A DNA stretch of 64,000 nt from Ilex aquifolium. Its lineage: Eukaryota > Streptophyta > Magnoliopsida > Aquifoliales > Aquifoliaceae. The translations under genes were made by a program, and so were the position numbers. Each line of letters opens with the position of its first letter. Position 1 is the first letter of the stretch. The stretch covers positions 16,402,270 to 16,466,269 of the forward strand of contig OX637398.1 in the NCBI GenBank assembly GCA_951799425.1, read 5' to 3'. The notes beneath the pieces are model-generated. The model was given only the letters and a program-made list of their open reading frames with translations. It made no database searches and was not told the DNA's origin. Below, piece by piece: positions 42,441 through 55,800 of this stretch.

Positions 42441-42808
42441 GAGTTTTTGAGGAGAGAAGTCTGACATTGATGAAACATTTCGTCGATGGAGGAGAGAGAA
42501 GATAACGAAGAAGCCACGGAGGGAAGAGACGAATGGAGATGGCGACGACGTCGCCACTAGCTGGCCGGAGAGAGAGAGCTTTGAATTTGAATTTTAAATT
42601 TATGATAGATATTTTATTGACATATTTTAATTGGTATTGAATTAAGGGATAATAATTTCCAAGATAGGAAATTAATTTAACCTCCTTTTAAGAAAGGGTA
42701 TTTTTGAGATTTAAAAAAATAGTGGAAGATAAAAAATGGACTTATCACCAAATAAGTTTTCTTGACGGACTCGAGTTATTATAAGTCCATCAAAGAGGAC
42801 TCTGCCTC

Positions 42809-43821
42809 AATTTTCACAATTTTTTTTCTTTAATAATTAAGGAATTTATAGTTGAAAGCTGCACGCCAATTACTCCGCAAAAAATATATGAACTAACTAA
42901 GAAAAGTTCATCAAAATTATTTTATGAAAACTGATGGTGCATAAATCGATATTGCGCAAGATCAACAGTCAAGTATACGAAAGAGTGCAATTAATGAGTA
43001 ATAAATAAGCAATCAATAACAAATCAATGGCAAATCAGTAAATAAAAGCAAACATACAGATTTATAGTGGTTCGGTCCGGGTGACCTACTCCACTCTCGG
43101 GAACGACAGCGGTGGCCGGATGTGCTTTATTGATGAATAAAAGTCACCGGGAGAATGTGCTCCGGGAGTATTACAATGCTTTGGGAGAGAAAAAACTAGA
43201 GAGGTGTAGAGAGAACGAGGTGTAGAGGTCTCAAGGTTCTAAGGTCATGTCCTTTATGTGAAGATGACTTATATTATATAGGTATGGTGATGCGGTGAGG
43301 TGAGACGGTCACTACTTTTTGGTAAGCACAGTTATGGTAAGATTAAATCTACATGATGCGTATCCCGATATTTTCTCCCACGTACTCATATTCCTTCGGG
43401 CTTCCTGGATCCTGGGTTGGGTCGGAGTGGCAAAGTGAGGAGGAATATCACTGAGGCGGTGCTGAGGAAGAGAAAACATGTAACGAAGGAGAGCCAGAGG
43501 TCTTCATGGGCGGCGCCCCCTTGGGCTGCTCCTTGGGTGCTGGTGACTTGGTCTCTCTTGACTTGTTGGACCTGAGTCGCTTTTTACTTGACTTGAGCCT
43601 TCTCAATTTATCGGGCCTAGCCCAAATGATTTTGGGCTCATCATAAATTTTAATTCAATGTAATTTGTCTTAAGAAATACATTTTGGCCCAAGTCAATAT
43701 CAATGCTTATGAAAGCATGTAGCCCAATAGGCCCAGAATGAAAACCTGTAAAAACCTACGGTAGATCCACCATCCCCTCACAGGACGCCGTCGGTGGAGC
43801 AGAGGAGAGAGAGAGAGAGAG
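42809..43821. other. LTR/TRIM-like debris and PABN promoter region
   Basis: Around 43058-43110 is TTTATAGTGGTTCGGTCC followed by GACCTACTCCACTC, a motif I associate with LTRs of some plant copia/TRIM elements; no paired end was found. The last few hundred bases should contain the PABPN1-like promoter and 5' UTR, ending in a GA run just before the start codon at 43822. Confidence 0.4.
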
Positions 43822-46800
43822 ATGGAGGAAGAGGAACACGAGGTGTACGGAGGGGAAATTCCAGACGAAGTTGAATTGGAAGGAGACATGGAGCCCCACA
43901 ACGCCGACGTCGACATGTCTGCCGCCGACGGCGATGCTGTTAAGCTCTTTTCTCTCTCTCTTGCTCCCAATTTATTGACACGCCCACACACACGCATACC
44001 TAGTAATATATCTGAGGAACCCCAATGATTGGATGAAATCGTAAATTGTTTGGATCTGAATTTGCAGGAGCTGAATGAGATGAAGAAGCGGTTGAAGGAG
44101 ATGGAGGAGGAAGCGGCCGCTCTCCGTGAAATGCAGGCTAAAGTTGAGAAGGAAATGAGTGCCGTTCAAGGTTCGATTTTATTTTCTTATCTTATTTGAT
44201 TTGTACCTATGTTTCTCCTAGGCGATATTTTTCTTTTTTTATAGGGTTTTTGGATCTTTAGTTTTAGTTATTTATATATGACTTGCCAGTTTTTGATGTA
44301 TGAGCTTATGCTGTTTTGATGAGCTGGTTCTTGGAGTAGTAGCACCGTTGTGCACACTGTTGCCACAGTTGAAAATTATTCATATTTCATATTTTTTCTG
44401 AATTCCTGTGTCCGTATTTTTTTTATTGGTAGATTTTCTATCAGGTAATGTTAGTTTGATTGTTTTATTTTATTTTATTTTTATCTTTGGACCATTTCTG
44501 TATTTTAGGCTTTTAGTGCTGCAGGTGATGCTTTGAAGGGCCTCTTCATACTTACTAATATAGTGATCCGTGAGGATAAAGCAAGTATATTAGTGTGATA
44601 CCAAATTCAGGCAAAACCTCTAAAGTATCTGCTTGTATGGGTTAATTGTTATGGTTTTGGCATATGTAATGCATGTTGTTTATCTTGAAAAAAAACAGAT
44701 GGTGCCGTTATTCAAATCAATGAAGGCTTTATTTTCCTATTGTTTCAATTATTTTACTCAACTGTTATCTCTTTGTGTTAGCATGTGGACCTTTTGATTT
44801 ACAGCACTAACCAAGTTACCTAATAGCTGTATTGGATAATATGTACTTTTCACCCTCTGGTTTATATAGTTAGCTTATTCTTCGCCCTTTCGTTTAGAAA
44901 TTCTCAACTTGAGAAGGTATGATCTGTTGCAGGGAACCTAACCATGACCATTCAAAAGGATGGTTTTGGTCTTTGATTGCGAAGTGTTACATTACAAGGT
45001 TAAGTTCATGAGATGAGCTTAAGGTTGAGCTGACCTATCTTCACTCCGTCAGCAGTATCAGCCTCAGTTTTTGAGACTCATGTTAGTCTTTCTGGTCACA
45101 TCAGTTTGGGTTGCACTTTGGCCTTCACTGGCCAGCTTTCCTGATACTAGGAAAAGGAAAAGTTGAATTCTTGAAAACTTAGTGAGGGTGATGTGCTAGG
45201 CCTTTGGTGACCTAGTCGGATTCTATGGTTATGCCATGAGAATATACTTCGTAATTTTGGGTGAATGATATGACACACACTAATGAACAGATTTGGATTA
45301 TATTCTAAAGTTAGCTAGCTAAAAAGCGTTAGTGAACATATTCTTCTTTTTTAGTTATTCCAACTACAAAAACCTTTTAGAACTTTATGTTTAATGGAGC
45401 ATGAATAGTCTTGTAATCAAGGTTGCCAAAATGTGTATAGGAAGTCGTATCGTTTTTCAAAAAATAGTATATCGCGTATCGTAACGTATCGTATATCGTA
45501 AGATACGTACAGTTTTAGAAAAGATATTAAAAAATACATATACCTATGTCAAAATGTCATAATAACATTTCATTGCACCTCCCATTTCTCACATAAAATA
45601 ATTTAAAGAGAATGCAGGGACAAAAACAAAAATTAACAATCTAAGTATTAAAGTTTCAAACATAATTCATCAATATCAAAATTTAGAGAGTTTTAGTTCT
45701 AACATCTAGCCAGAGAAGGACACTTTTAACAATCAAACTATTTGTTCCTATGATGGAACAAATAAAAAAGAAGCTTTTATTTTTTAAAACTTTAAATGGT
45801 GAAACGACGTTATTTTATTATTTACGGTTTGAAAAAATTACTTTCAAGTAAAAAGACGTCGTTTTTTTGGTTATAATTCAAAGATTTTTTTTTTGATCTG
45901 TTTTGCCTGTATCAAACGACTCGTATGTATCGTCTTGTATCGGATAATACGATGCAAATTGATACACTTGAGTGTTTACGTATCGTTTTTGTATGTATCG
46001 CAATGCATCGTATTGCGTATCGTATTATGTATCATACGATACTAACAACGATGGTAGTAATATCTAAAAGGCTTTCTATGTGCTTTGCGTGTATATTTCA
46101 CGAAAAACTTCGTTTTTCATTTGTTTTGTATTGAATGGCAAGTAGGGGCCTATAACTACAAGTTGTGCATTTCTTTATGTAATGATGAACATGCTTGTGT
46201 ATTATGCTTGCATACAATGTGTATTTACAACGCCTTGAAAGGTAACTTGTCCCGTCAGTGGCAGAGCCCACTCTCAAAAAATTTCTTGATATTACTTATG
46301 TATGTTTTAAATATTTCTTAACCATTTTTAACTTAGCCCACCCTATTATTTTCTTCCGATGGCATAACTAGATAACTATTAACTTTTAGACATGCACGTT
46401 TAGATTGGTATTCTTACTCAAAAAAATTTAAGACTAAAAATTACATGGTATATCAATTAGGTTACTTATTGTGACTTTCACATTGATTTTATTGATTGTA
46501 ATTCTTATTATGGAGAAAACATTTTTAACTATTAAGATTATAAAATTTTGATTACGTAACCAAATGGGTGATAAGAGGATGATTGATGGTATGGTAATAT
46601 ATATAAAGAAAAACATTCTTGATGGTATTTATAATGAAGTTATCATGCATCGTTTTCAAATGATAAAAATTCAGTAGGATCAATTAAAAATGACTATAAT
46701 TAACCTCATTTTTTGTAAAATGTTAAAATTAATCTTTTTAATTTTGTTTGTATGCACTAGGTACAAGGATCAAAATATCGTTTCGAAACGTCCGAAATAT

Positions 46801-49800
46801 TTCCATTTCTAAGGAGACCGAAATGAATCAGAGATGGAATCGAAATTTTAATACTTCGAGGTGTTCCATAATGATTCGAAATGTTATATTTCAATGTATT
46901 TGCACAATTATTTAGGAATATTTCAAAGTATTTCAAGATATTTTTTGGTATATTTCGACCAATATTTTGAAAAAATAATTCTTAAATTTTTTAATTTTGT
47001 TTCTGAAACGGGTTGAAACGTTTCCGAAACATATTGAAATGTATCCGTTTCCTAGGTGACCTAAACCGAAACGAAATTTTGATCCTTGACTAGGTATACC
47101 AATTTTTGGCCCTATTACGTTGAATGATTTTATTGTATCAAAAATAATTTAAATAAATATAAATATATTATCCTACGTGGCAAAAAAACTATTTTATTTT
47201 TAAAGTGCCTACCCACGACTAATTTATTGGCTCTACTCTTGTGTCCAGTCATGTATGGTACCGAAACAGTTTTATGTTGGGTGGTTCATGGTCCAAGGTT
47301 TGGCACTTCTGTATTTTCTAGATTTTTGGAGTTAAATTTTGATGCTAGTTCCTTTTCGCTATATTTTTCCCCCTAGGTCCAAGGTTTGGTACTTTTGTGC
47401 TTTTTAGATTTTTAGATTTAAATTATGATGCTAGTTTCTTTTCGTTGTATTTTTTCCCCAGGCCACCTCATTGTTTCAATTATCATTGTATTTCAAAAAA
47501 GTTTTAGGGTCCATTTAAAATTTTAAAAAATCTGTAAGTTTTCTATAAATTTGCCTCTACCGAAATATTATAAAAATTTTAGAGTTAGTTTCATATTTAT
47601 AAATTAAATGGGATTCACATGCATCAAAATTTTAGGTTTGTCGATGGAATTTTGATATGAATACGATCTAAATCTAAATATGATTAGTGAGATTGAGAAC
47701 AAATTGATATTTTTGACCAACTATCTACGCTCGAATTGATCAAACAATTTTCATGAATTTAGATTTGAATATACCAAAGTATTGATCTAATTGTGATTCA
47801 GTTCGATTGATATATATGTGTATATGGGTACATGATGAGATTAAGTGTTATTTGGGGAAACTGAATTGAAATTAAGATATAATTTATATTAAAATTCAAT
47901 TGTAGTTGGCTCGTTGAGTCGGTTGAATTTTTAATATTTAACTTATTCGGATATGCACTCTAAGAACAAAATTCATCAGACAGTCAAATTGAATTCAAAA
48001 ATAAGTTTTTAAATCATTTACGGATCAGGCGTCCAGATTAAATTCAGATCACATGAAATTCGATCCAAATTTGATCGTTAAAGGCCTACTTGCTATTTAT
48101 TCGCAAAATGCAGCTAGTTTTGATATTTTTGTTCGATTCGTCTCTTCTATCTAATAGTTGCCCCCTCTACGGACAATGCAACAAAATCTCAAAAGCTAAG
48201 ACATGGATACATTTATTTTTTTGAAAGTAGATACAGATACATTCACCATGGAAATACGCTTAATTGAGGTGTATCCGACTAGTATCCAACAATAATAAAT
48301 ATTTTATTACTTACTTGATATGTGAAGAAAGTATTTGATACGTGTCCGCGAGTATCCAACTACTTCCTAGGAAGCACAGATACTTGTCGGAGGTGTGCCT
48401 ACCATGATATTTTTTAAGGCTCATGACTGTTAACTATTAAGAGGGGTGTAGGATTTCTTTATTTTGTTTTTGGCTTTTTATTATGTAACTTATGGATTAT
48501 GAATGTCAATGGATGTAATGATATTTGATGAAAATGGTGGATGTTTATTTTGGTCTATTTCAATTTTGATCAAAAAATTAATATTTGCTAGTTCTTACTA
48601 GTAATATTGTTATAAGTTTTGTTTTTAATGTATTACAATTCTATTATTATCTAAACCAAATCAAACCAAACTAAGTCTTATGTCCCAATCATTTGGGATT
48701 GGCTATATGAGTTCGTCTTCGTCATTTATTTCGATCATGCATTATACGCTCATTTAAGTTAAATATTTTTATATCTTTTTTTATCATTTTGTTCAATGTT
48801 AATTTAGGTCTACCCTTACTTTTAGTACCATTACCCTTACTTCTAGTACCATTAAGAGAGGCTATTTCACTCTTTTGAACCGGTACCTCTATCGGCCTCT
48901 GTTGAACATGACCAAACCATTTTAATCTATTTTTCTCTTAACTTATCCTTAATTGGAGCTATTCTTACCATTTCTCTAATACGGTCATTTCTTATTCTAT
49001 CCTTTCTAGTTTTTTCACACATCCATCCACCTTAACATTCTCATTTCCTCTACACTTATTTTGACACTATGTTGTTTTCTAGTTGTCCAATATTTTGTCC
49101 CATACAACATTGCTGTCTTTATAGTTGTTCGATAAAACTTACCTTTCAATTTTATTGGTATCCTCCTATCACATAATATGCCAGAGGTTTTCTTCCACTT
49201 AAGCCAACCGACGTTGATTCTATGAGTTACATAATCTTCAATCTCTCCATCATTTTAATGATCGATCATAGATATCTAAATTGTTTACTCGTTGATATTT
49301 CTTAATTTTCAATCTTAACTTTTTCACTATATCTACTTCTTTTATTAGTAAAATTGTATTACATATATTCAGTCTTACTCCTTATTTTAAACTTTTTCAA
49401 CTTGAGTGTCTCTTTCCAAATTTTTAACTTATTGTTAATTTCCGTTCGAGTTTCATCTACTAATACAATATCATCTGCAAATAGCATGCACCGTGGGACA
49501 TCATCTTGAATGTGCCTAGTGAGTTCATCCATAATTAGGGCGAATAGGTATGGACTTAGTGCTGATCCTTGGTGTAATCTCACCGTGATTGAAAATTCTT
49601 TACTTTATCCCACAGAAGACCTAATTATAGTCATAGCCCGTCATATATGTCCTTTATCACCTCAATATACCTATTCGTTACTCATTTTCTCTCAAGCACC
49701 CACCATATTATATTTCTAGGTACTTTATCATACGTCTTTTCTAGATCTATAAATACCATATGAAGATTTTTCTTCTTCTCTCTGTACTTTTCTATGAGTG

Positions 49801-52800
49801 TCCTTAATAAATATATAGCCTCCACAGTTAATCTACCCTGCATAAACCCAAACTGATTTTCCGACACCGTAGTCTCAACTCTTATGCGTCGTTCAATGAC
49901 CCTTTCCCATAATTTCATTGTATGACTCATCAATTTTATCCTTCTATAATTATTACTATTTTGAATATCTCCTTTATTTTTATAGATAGGTACTAAAATA
50001 CTTTCTCTCCACACATCGGGCATTTTCCTAATAGTAATAATTCTATTGAATAATTTCGTTAACCACGACACCCCCTCATTCCCTAAGCACTTCCAAACCT
50101 TAATTGGAATCTCATCCAGTCCTAAATCTTTGCTTAATTTCATTTTCTTCAATGCAAACTCTACCTACGAATTCTTTATTTTACGAAAGAAAGTTTCGTG
50201 GATGCTATCATTTTTTATCTCTTTTAGGTTTCCTAAGTGATTTTCGTTCAATAGTTTCTCAAAATAGTCTTTCCACCGATCATTTATTTCCTCATCTTTA
50301 ACTAAAACCTGAGTCCTCGCCCTTGATGCGCTTAATTTGGTTAAAGTCTCTTGTTTTTTTCTTTCTAATTTTAGCTAGTTTGTAGATGTATTTTTTTTCT
50401 AATTTACTATCTAATTTTTTGTACAACTGGTTGTAAGCTTTTAACTTAGCGTTTCTAACTATCTTTTTAACATCTTTATTAGCTAATTTATGTCTTTGGA
50501 AGTTCTCTCTATTTCTATCATTTTGTCATCTCTTAAAAGATTATTTCTTTACTTTAACTACCTTTTGTACGTCGTCATTCCACCACCAAGTTTTTTTTCC
50601 TACAAGCCCTCTACCCTTTGACTCCTCAAGAACCTCTCTCGAAATTTTTCTAATGTCTTTCATCATCCTACTCCACATAACATTAGTCTCATCCTCTAGG
50701 TTCCATAAGACCTCTTTAAGCATTCTACTCCTAAATAGTACTAGTTTCTCATCTTTTAGATTCCACCATCTCGTTCTTATTTTTTTAATGTTTCTCCTTA
50801 CTCTATGTTATCCTTAAATATATAAATCTAGTATTGTTAGCCTATGTTGAGATGTTAAGCTTTCTCCCGGGATAACCTTACAATCTTTACCTGCTAATTG
50901 GTCCGTTTTTCTACTTAAGAAGTAGTCTACTTGACTTTTATTTGGTCCGCTCTTAAAGGTTATTAGATGTTCTTCTCGTTTCTAAACAAAGGTGTTTGCC
51001 GCTACAAGGTCATATGTCATTGTACTCTAAAATACTCTCTCCAACTTCATTTTGATCACCATATCCATAACCACCATGATTCTTCTCATATTGTGTCATA
51101 TCTTTTCCTACATGTCCATTGAAATCTCCACCTACGATTATCTTTTCTCCTATAGGTATATATTGAACTAATTCATCCATTTGCTCTCAAAATTATTTTT
51201 TTAATATGTTCTTCTAACCCTACTGAAAGTGCATGAGCGCTAATCACATTAATTATATTCTCTCCGACTACAAGTTTGATAGATATAATTCTATCTCCTT
51301 TTCTTGTAACTTCTACTACGCTATCTTTTAGGTCATTATCTACAACTATTCCTACTTCATTTCTTCGTCTATCCTTTCCTATATAGTAAATTTTAAATCC
51401 TGTATTTTCTATCTCCCTCGTCTTCTCACCTACACACTTAGTTTCTTGTAAGCATGCTATACTAATTTTCTCCTGCTCATAGTGTCTACTAATTCCATTG
51501 TTTTGTCGGTGAGTGTACCTATGTTCTATGTTGCTAATCTAAGTCTATCATCATGACCTAGTTTCCTTACCCCTCACATCCGTCCATGGCGCAGAGACCC
51601 TTGCCCATTTATCACCGCACCCGGGCGTTGATGCGGCGCCCCTAACTTATTTGTCGAAACTCCCCGAGGTAGGTGCAACGCCCCTAATTGATTTTTTGAA
51701 ACGCCTCGAGGTAGGCGCAACGCGTTACTTATGGGGAACGACCTATCATTAGCACATACATCATTGTTTTGACTCATCATAGTGGATCCGACAAAATTTT
51801 CGCTAGTTGTCGGTTACTTAACGCAACCCTCCTCCTTTTTCATGGCTTGGGACAGGTAGTGTTGAATACAACACTGGCGGAGTTACAATTCTATTATTAT
51901 CTAAAAAATGTATAATATTATTTTAACTAGTTATATCCTTGTTGTACCCGTGTCTTATATTTTTGAAATTTGACGTATCCTATGATACCTGTCTCCGTAT
52001 CCGTGCTTCCTAGCCTACTTCATAGTTCCTAAGGTTTTTTGTACTGTCAGCCAATCTCAAGTTCTCCATGACAGCAGAAAACTAAGTTATGGCACTGCAT
52101 GTTGAGTTTGCCATTGTGTGGTATGCATTGTTGAGGAGAAGATCCTTTTTCATAAATGTTTATTTATTTGCTTTGTTACTGAGTTCTGTTTTTGACACTG
52201 ATTCATAGAGCTATCTGCTTGTTTAAGCTTTGTTATGGTCTGGCTGAATCATTCAAATTACATCTTATCTACTCCATTTTGCTTTCAGAATGCTTCCTTT
52301 GCATCAAGGCTGAAAAGAAATTTGCAGTCTCTTTTTGTTCTTCTTCATTTTCCATATTTGTGGATTGCAACATTTATTCAAATATCGGTAGAAAAATGAT
52401 GCTGCATATGAATGTAATATGCACTTTGGCATGCCTGCTGAAACTAATCAACTTAAACTCTGTTATTTGAACTATGGAATGCTGAGCATTGGTTTATGGG
52501 ATTGCAACCAAGAACAATTTTATGTGGTCTGGTTTAGTGGATTTGCATGCTTTCCTGATAATCAGCAAGACTTCTTGTTTCATCTGCCAGTTAGCTAAGA
52601 AGCATGGACAGGGGATACGGGACACAAATACGACACGACACGGACACGTCGACATGATATTTCTAAAAAACGTAGGACACAGACACGTTGAGGATACGCT
52701 ACAAAAAATTATATTTTATATATTACATTATATAATTTATTACAGATATAGTGATAATAATATACAATTCGTAAAAGATTTAGTTTTTTATGATAAGTAA

Positions 52801-55800
52801 ATCTTATGCCTAGTAATCTATGTGAATTATTAGACTAAAACATCCTCATAATAGTCAATAATCATCAAATTTTTTTGTAGACAATGTGTATCTAATATAT
52901 AATTTAAATAAATGCTCTCATTTTCTCAATTTCTCTTTTTTAAAACTTGTATATATCTTTTATTTTTATTATTATATTTGGAGTACAACTTTAACATGTC
53001 TAGTATTAGTAATTATATGTTCTCAAATTTTTGAGCTTTGTTAATCACATTTTAACATATGTTTATTGTTTAATAGTAGACACGTTCTAAAAAACTGTCG
53101 AACACGTCACCAAAGAAGTGTTTGATACGTGTCCGAAATTAAAATTTTATCATTTAATTATGGACACAGATAAAAGAGTATCGGACACGTGTCCGAAGAG
53201 TGTCGGTGTCCGACACGAATACGTCACCTCTGCATTTATTAACGTGATAAAATATTCACTACTGATTTGGTGGATTAGTGTGCTTTGCTGATAATAAGCA
53301 CAATCTCTTGTTTTCTTTTTGGGCTGGTCTTTATCTTGTTTCATCTCCCCGTTAACTATGCATTTAATTGGGTAAAAAGTATTCACTGCTGTATAAGATG
53401 TTTTGCGGTTGTGTTTGTACGCTGTTACTTTTGAAGTGGTTTACAAAAACGAATTGTTTTAAAGTTTTCTCGTTTATATTGCTTTGATTTTTCGTATTAA
53501 TTTGACTTGTGTGCACAATTATAATTTTGTCATTTTGTGTAGATCCGGCTGGTGCAGCTGCTTCTCAAGCAAACAGGGAGGAGGTGGATTCACGATCAAT
53601 ATATGTTGGCAATGTAAGATTTATTGTTGATGTTTTTTCTTCTCTAGTAACATTCTGGAGATGTTGTTCTTTAATCTCTACATAATGTCCAGTTATGCTT
53701 CAATCCCATTAATGTCCTATCCTTGGCTTTTAAACTTTTTTAGTGTTGTATGGTTACTGGGAGTCTTCTTAACTTCCATTCCTGTGTTTAAGCAATAGTC
53801 TAAGTTTCATTCTTAAAAGGTACAATTATTTGCACTCATTATATACACTTGGGGCTTATTTGGTTACGGTATTGTAAAAGAAAGGATTGTATTAGGTAAT
53901 ATAAGCTAATTCCGTATAAACAGGTAAAACACAAGATTAATGTGGGACAAAAATAGTATCCATTGTAATTCAATATTTGATTAGACACTAGATGAAGAGT
54001 GGAATGATAGAGTACTGTTAAGTTTGGAGGATTAACATAATATGAGAGACAATATTAAGAGGGAAAACAGAGAGAGGTTAAAAGCTTAACCTAGCTCTCA
54101 TACATCACTTGTATTTATAGTTAACACACAATAATAAGAATTACACATACACTCTCTTACTATTAACAATTTACACATACTACCCTAATATTCTTAACAC
54201 TCCCCCTCAAGCTGGACTATATATATCATATAATCCAAGCTTGGAACAAATCCCTGTAAGACATGTACGACTCAATGCTTTGGTAAACATATCTGCAAGC
54301 TGATCTTCAGATTTCACAAATGGAGTTGTAATCTCCCCAGCTACTATCTTGTCCCGAATAAAGTGACAATCAACCTCAATATGTTTGGTTCTCTCGTGAA
54401 ACACCGGATTGGCAGCGATATGGATAGCTGCCTGGTTGTCACAGAACAACTGTAAAGGAAGTTGGACTGGAAACCCAATTTCCTGGAGGAAGTGTAGTAG
54501 CCAAGTCAACTCACTCTTCGTATGCGGCATTGCCCTATACTCAGCCTCAGCACTGGATCTTGCTACCACAGATTGTTTCTTACTTTTCCATGAGACAACA
54601 TTACCTCCTAAGAAAGTACAATAACCAGTGGTTGATCTCCGATCAGAAGGAGAGCCAGCCCAATCAGCATCTGAGAAACCTTCCACTCTAAGATGTCCAT
54701 TGGCTCGATATAACAGTCCAAGTCCAGGAGCACGTTTGAGATATCGCAGAATACGAGTAACTGCCTCCAAATGTGGTACTCTAGGACACCCCATGAACTG
54801 ACTTACTATACTGACTGCATAGGAAATATCCGGTCGAGTAATAGTGAGATAATTGAGCTTCCCAACCAATCTGCGATACCGACCCGGATTCTCAAATAGT
54901 GCACCATCATCCATCAAAAGTTTTTGATTCGGATCCATAGGAACATCAATAGGTCTACCACCCAACAAACCAGCTTCCTCTAGCATGTCAAGTACATATT
55001 TCCTCTGGGATAAGCAAATACCCTGTTTAGATCGAGCCACCTCAATACCCAAGAAATACCTGAGTTTTTCCAAATCCTTAGTATGAAATCGATCCTGCAA
55101 GAATATTTTTAACTTGGCAATCCCCTCAGAATCATTTCCAGTAATCACAATATCATCTACATAGACCACCAATAGAACATAACCAGCATCTGTCTGTCTA
55201 TGAAACACAGAATGATCTGTCTGACATCGACGAAGACCAAACTCTAAAACTACATCTGAAAACTTACCAAACCATGCCCTCGATGACTGCTTCAAACCAT
55301 ACAAAGATTTCTTTAACCGACATACATTCTTATCATACTCCCCCTGAGCAGTAAACCCAAGTGGCTGCTCCATATACACCTCTTCAACCAAGTCACCATG
55401 TAGGAAGGCATTCTTGACGTCTAACTGAAATAGGGGCCAATCAAGGTTAGCAACCAAAGAAATCAAGATACGAACAGAGAAAATTTTAGCAACAGGAGAG
55501 AAAGTCTCCTCATAATCAACACCATAAATCTGAGTAAAGCCCTTTGCAACAAGTCGGGCTTTGAGACGCTCCACAGAACCATCCGGATGAAATTTAACTG
55601 TATACACCCAACGACAACCAACAGTTCGTTTACCAGGAGGTAAAGGAACGAGATCCCAAGTCCCATTATGATGTAAGACATCCATCTCCTCTTCCATAGC
55701 TTTCCTCCAACCAGGATCAGATAATGCATCTTGTAAATGCTTAGGAACAGATATAGTAGATAATTGGGAAGTAAAACAAGAGAAGACAGGAGACAAGGCA

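Larger units (their letters stand above)
41274..42808. mobile_element. Inverted-repeat element bracketing a WOX13-like fragment
   Basis: Left arm (41274-41365) and right arm (42720-42808, reversed) share AACTTATTTG, AAGTCCATTTTTT and a run of matches beginning GAGG, about 85 bp at roughly 70-75% by eye. Such long imperfect arms resemble Mutator-like termini. No clear 9-bp duplication was found at the outer ends. The interior holds a degenerate array (AAAAATAGTAACAT units, 41520-41990) and a broken WOX13-like exon near the right arm. No transposase is present. The reading as one gene-carrying element is an inference. Confidence 0.5.
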
